From Tetragenococcus solitarius NBRC 100494 (GTDB lineage: Bacteria > Bacillota > Bacilli > Lactobacillales > Enterococcaceae): 64,000 nucleotides of DNA. Below, piece after piece: positions 63,874 through 64,000 of the stretch. A model generated the notes under the pieces. That model searched no databases. It had not been told where the DNA came from and worked only from the letters and a program-made list of their open reading frames with translations. Location of the stretch: NCBI RefSeq assembly GCF_001544195.1, contig NZ_BCPY01000003.1, positions 79,368 through 143,367 of the forward strand, in the 5' to 3' direction. Within the stretch, counting starts at the first letter, position 1. Every line of letters begins with the position of its first letter. A program made the position numbers and the translations under genes.

Positions 63874-63905
63874 CACTTATCACAGTAGTTTTTTATATAA
63901 TTATC

Positions 63906-64000
63906 TAAAACTTGAAACCTACTTTTCGATACGTATCCCTTGGTATACCAAGGATCTCATGCACAAAATTAACTTCAACCTGCTTGCTTGAGCTGCTTTT
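63906..64000 (-). pseudogene. probable IS3-family transposase fragment (OrfB N-terminus)
   Basis: On the minus strand, ending at TAG 63906-63908, the last codons before the edge read SSKQVEVNFVHEILGIPRDTYRKVGFKF, resembling the start of IS3/IS150 OrfB (VKxIHELxxIPxSTYY). The usual continuation is replaced by a stop and a hairpin, so this would be a truncated relic. Only 31 residues are visible. Confidence 0.35.

Noticed and set aside
1..64000. CRISPR array, prophage, defence island or rRNA operon
   Set aside because: No regularly spaced direct repeats, phage structural genes, restriction systems or rRNA sequence seen.

Overview
The window looks like chromosome of a low-GC lactic acid bacterium of the Enterococcaceae. 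Support comes from AT-rich codon use, gene neighbourhoods typical of that family (coiA-mecA-spx, relQ-nadK-rluD-mgtE, yutD next to a NagD-like HAD protein), pyruvate oxidase and a complete-looking acetyl-type diaminopimelate branch. Tetragenococcus or a close relative is my best guess; this is inference, not a database match. Most genes lie on the minus strand and several use GTG or TTG starts. No rRNA, CRISPR array or intact prophage is visible; the only transposon trace is a probable IS3-type fragment at the right edge.

Layout. 1-5.5 kb: start of recD2, a histidine phosphatase, trmL, a candidate structured RNA, an rlmA-type methyltransferase, cutC, mgtE and a RluD-family synthase. 6-14.4 kb: nadK, relQ, a CYTH protein, pepF, coiA, mecA, spx and an ABC exporter. 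14.7-24 kb: a SWIM/SNF2 helicase, sbcC, sbcD, a PlsC-type acyltransferase, trmN6 and a GIY-YIG protein. 24.1-30.9 kb: a fluoride-response locus holding two crcB genes, a tandem DUF190 protein, two fluoride riboswitches (one before the crcB operon, one before eno) and, between them, two MutS-like ATPases plus an unknown protein. 31.6-41 kb: efp, an LtaS/OpgB-like phosphoglycerol transferase, lplA, TIGR01906/NagD-like/yutD/yunD genes, tRNA-Pro(CGG), SRP RNA, tadA, a small envelope protein and a YugP-like protease. 41-46.9 kb: two divergent diaminopimelate/lysine operons with overlapping promoters. 46.9-64 kb: a 44-residue membrane peptide, pyruvate oxidase, flavodoxin, a YheO-like regulator, a RpiR/HAD/PTS group, a stand-alone sufB, a serA-like dehydrogenase, a hexapeptide acetyltransferase, a cyclase, and a fructose-type PTS operon ending in an alsE-like epimerase.

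How it fits together. Enolase is the classic target of fluoride. Here eno and a two-subunit fluoride channel each sit behind a near-consensus fluoride aptamer fused to an intrinsic terminator. The two MutS-like genes and the unknown gene follow eno on the same strand with no space for a promoter other than inside eno, so read-through could bring them under the fluoride switch. This is the most unusual arrangement in the window. The second most unusual is the candidate RNA of about 114 nt between rlmA and trmL, with its own promoter, three stacked hairpins and a strong terminator. The dap operons supply meso-diaminopimelate for cell wall and lysine, the distal PTS operon probably imports a rare ketohexose and converts it to fructose 6-phosphate, and relQ, spx, mecA, pox and sbcCD cover stress, redox and DNA repair.
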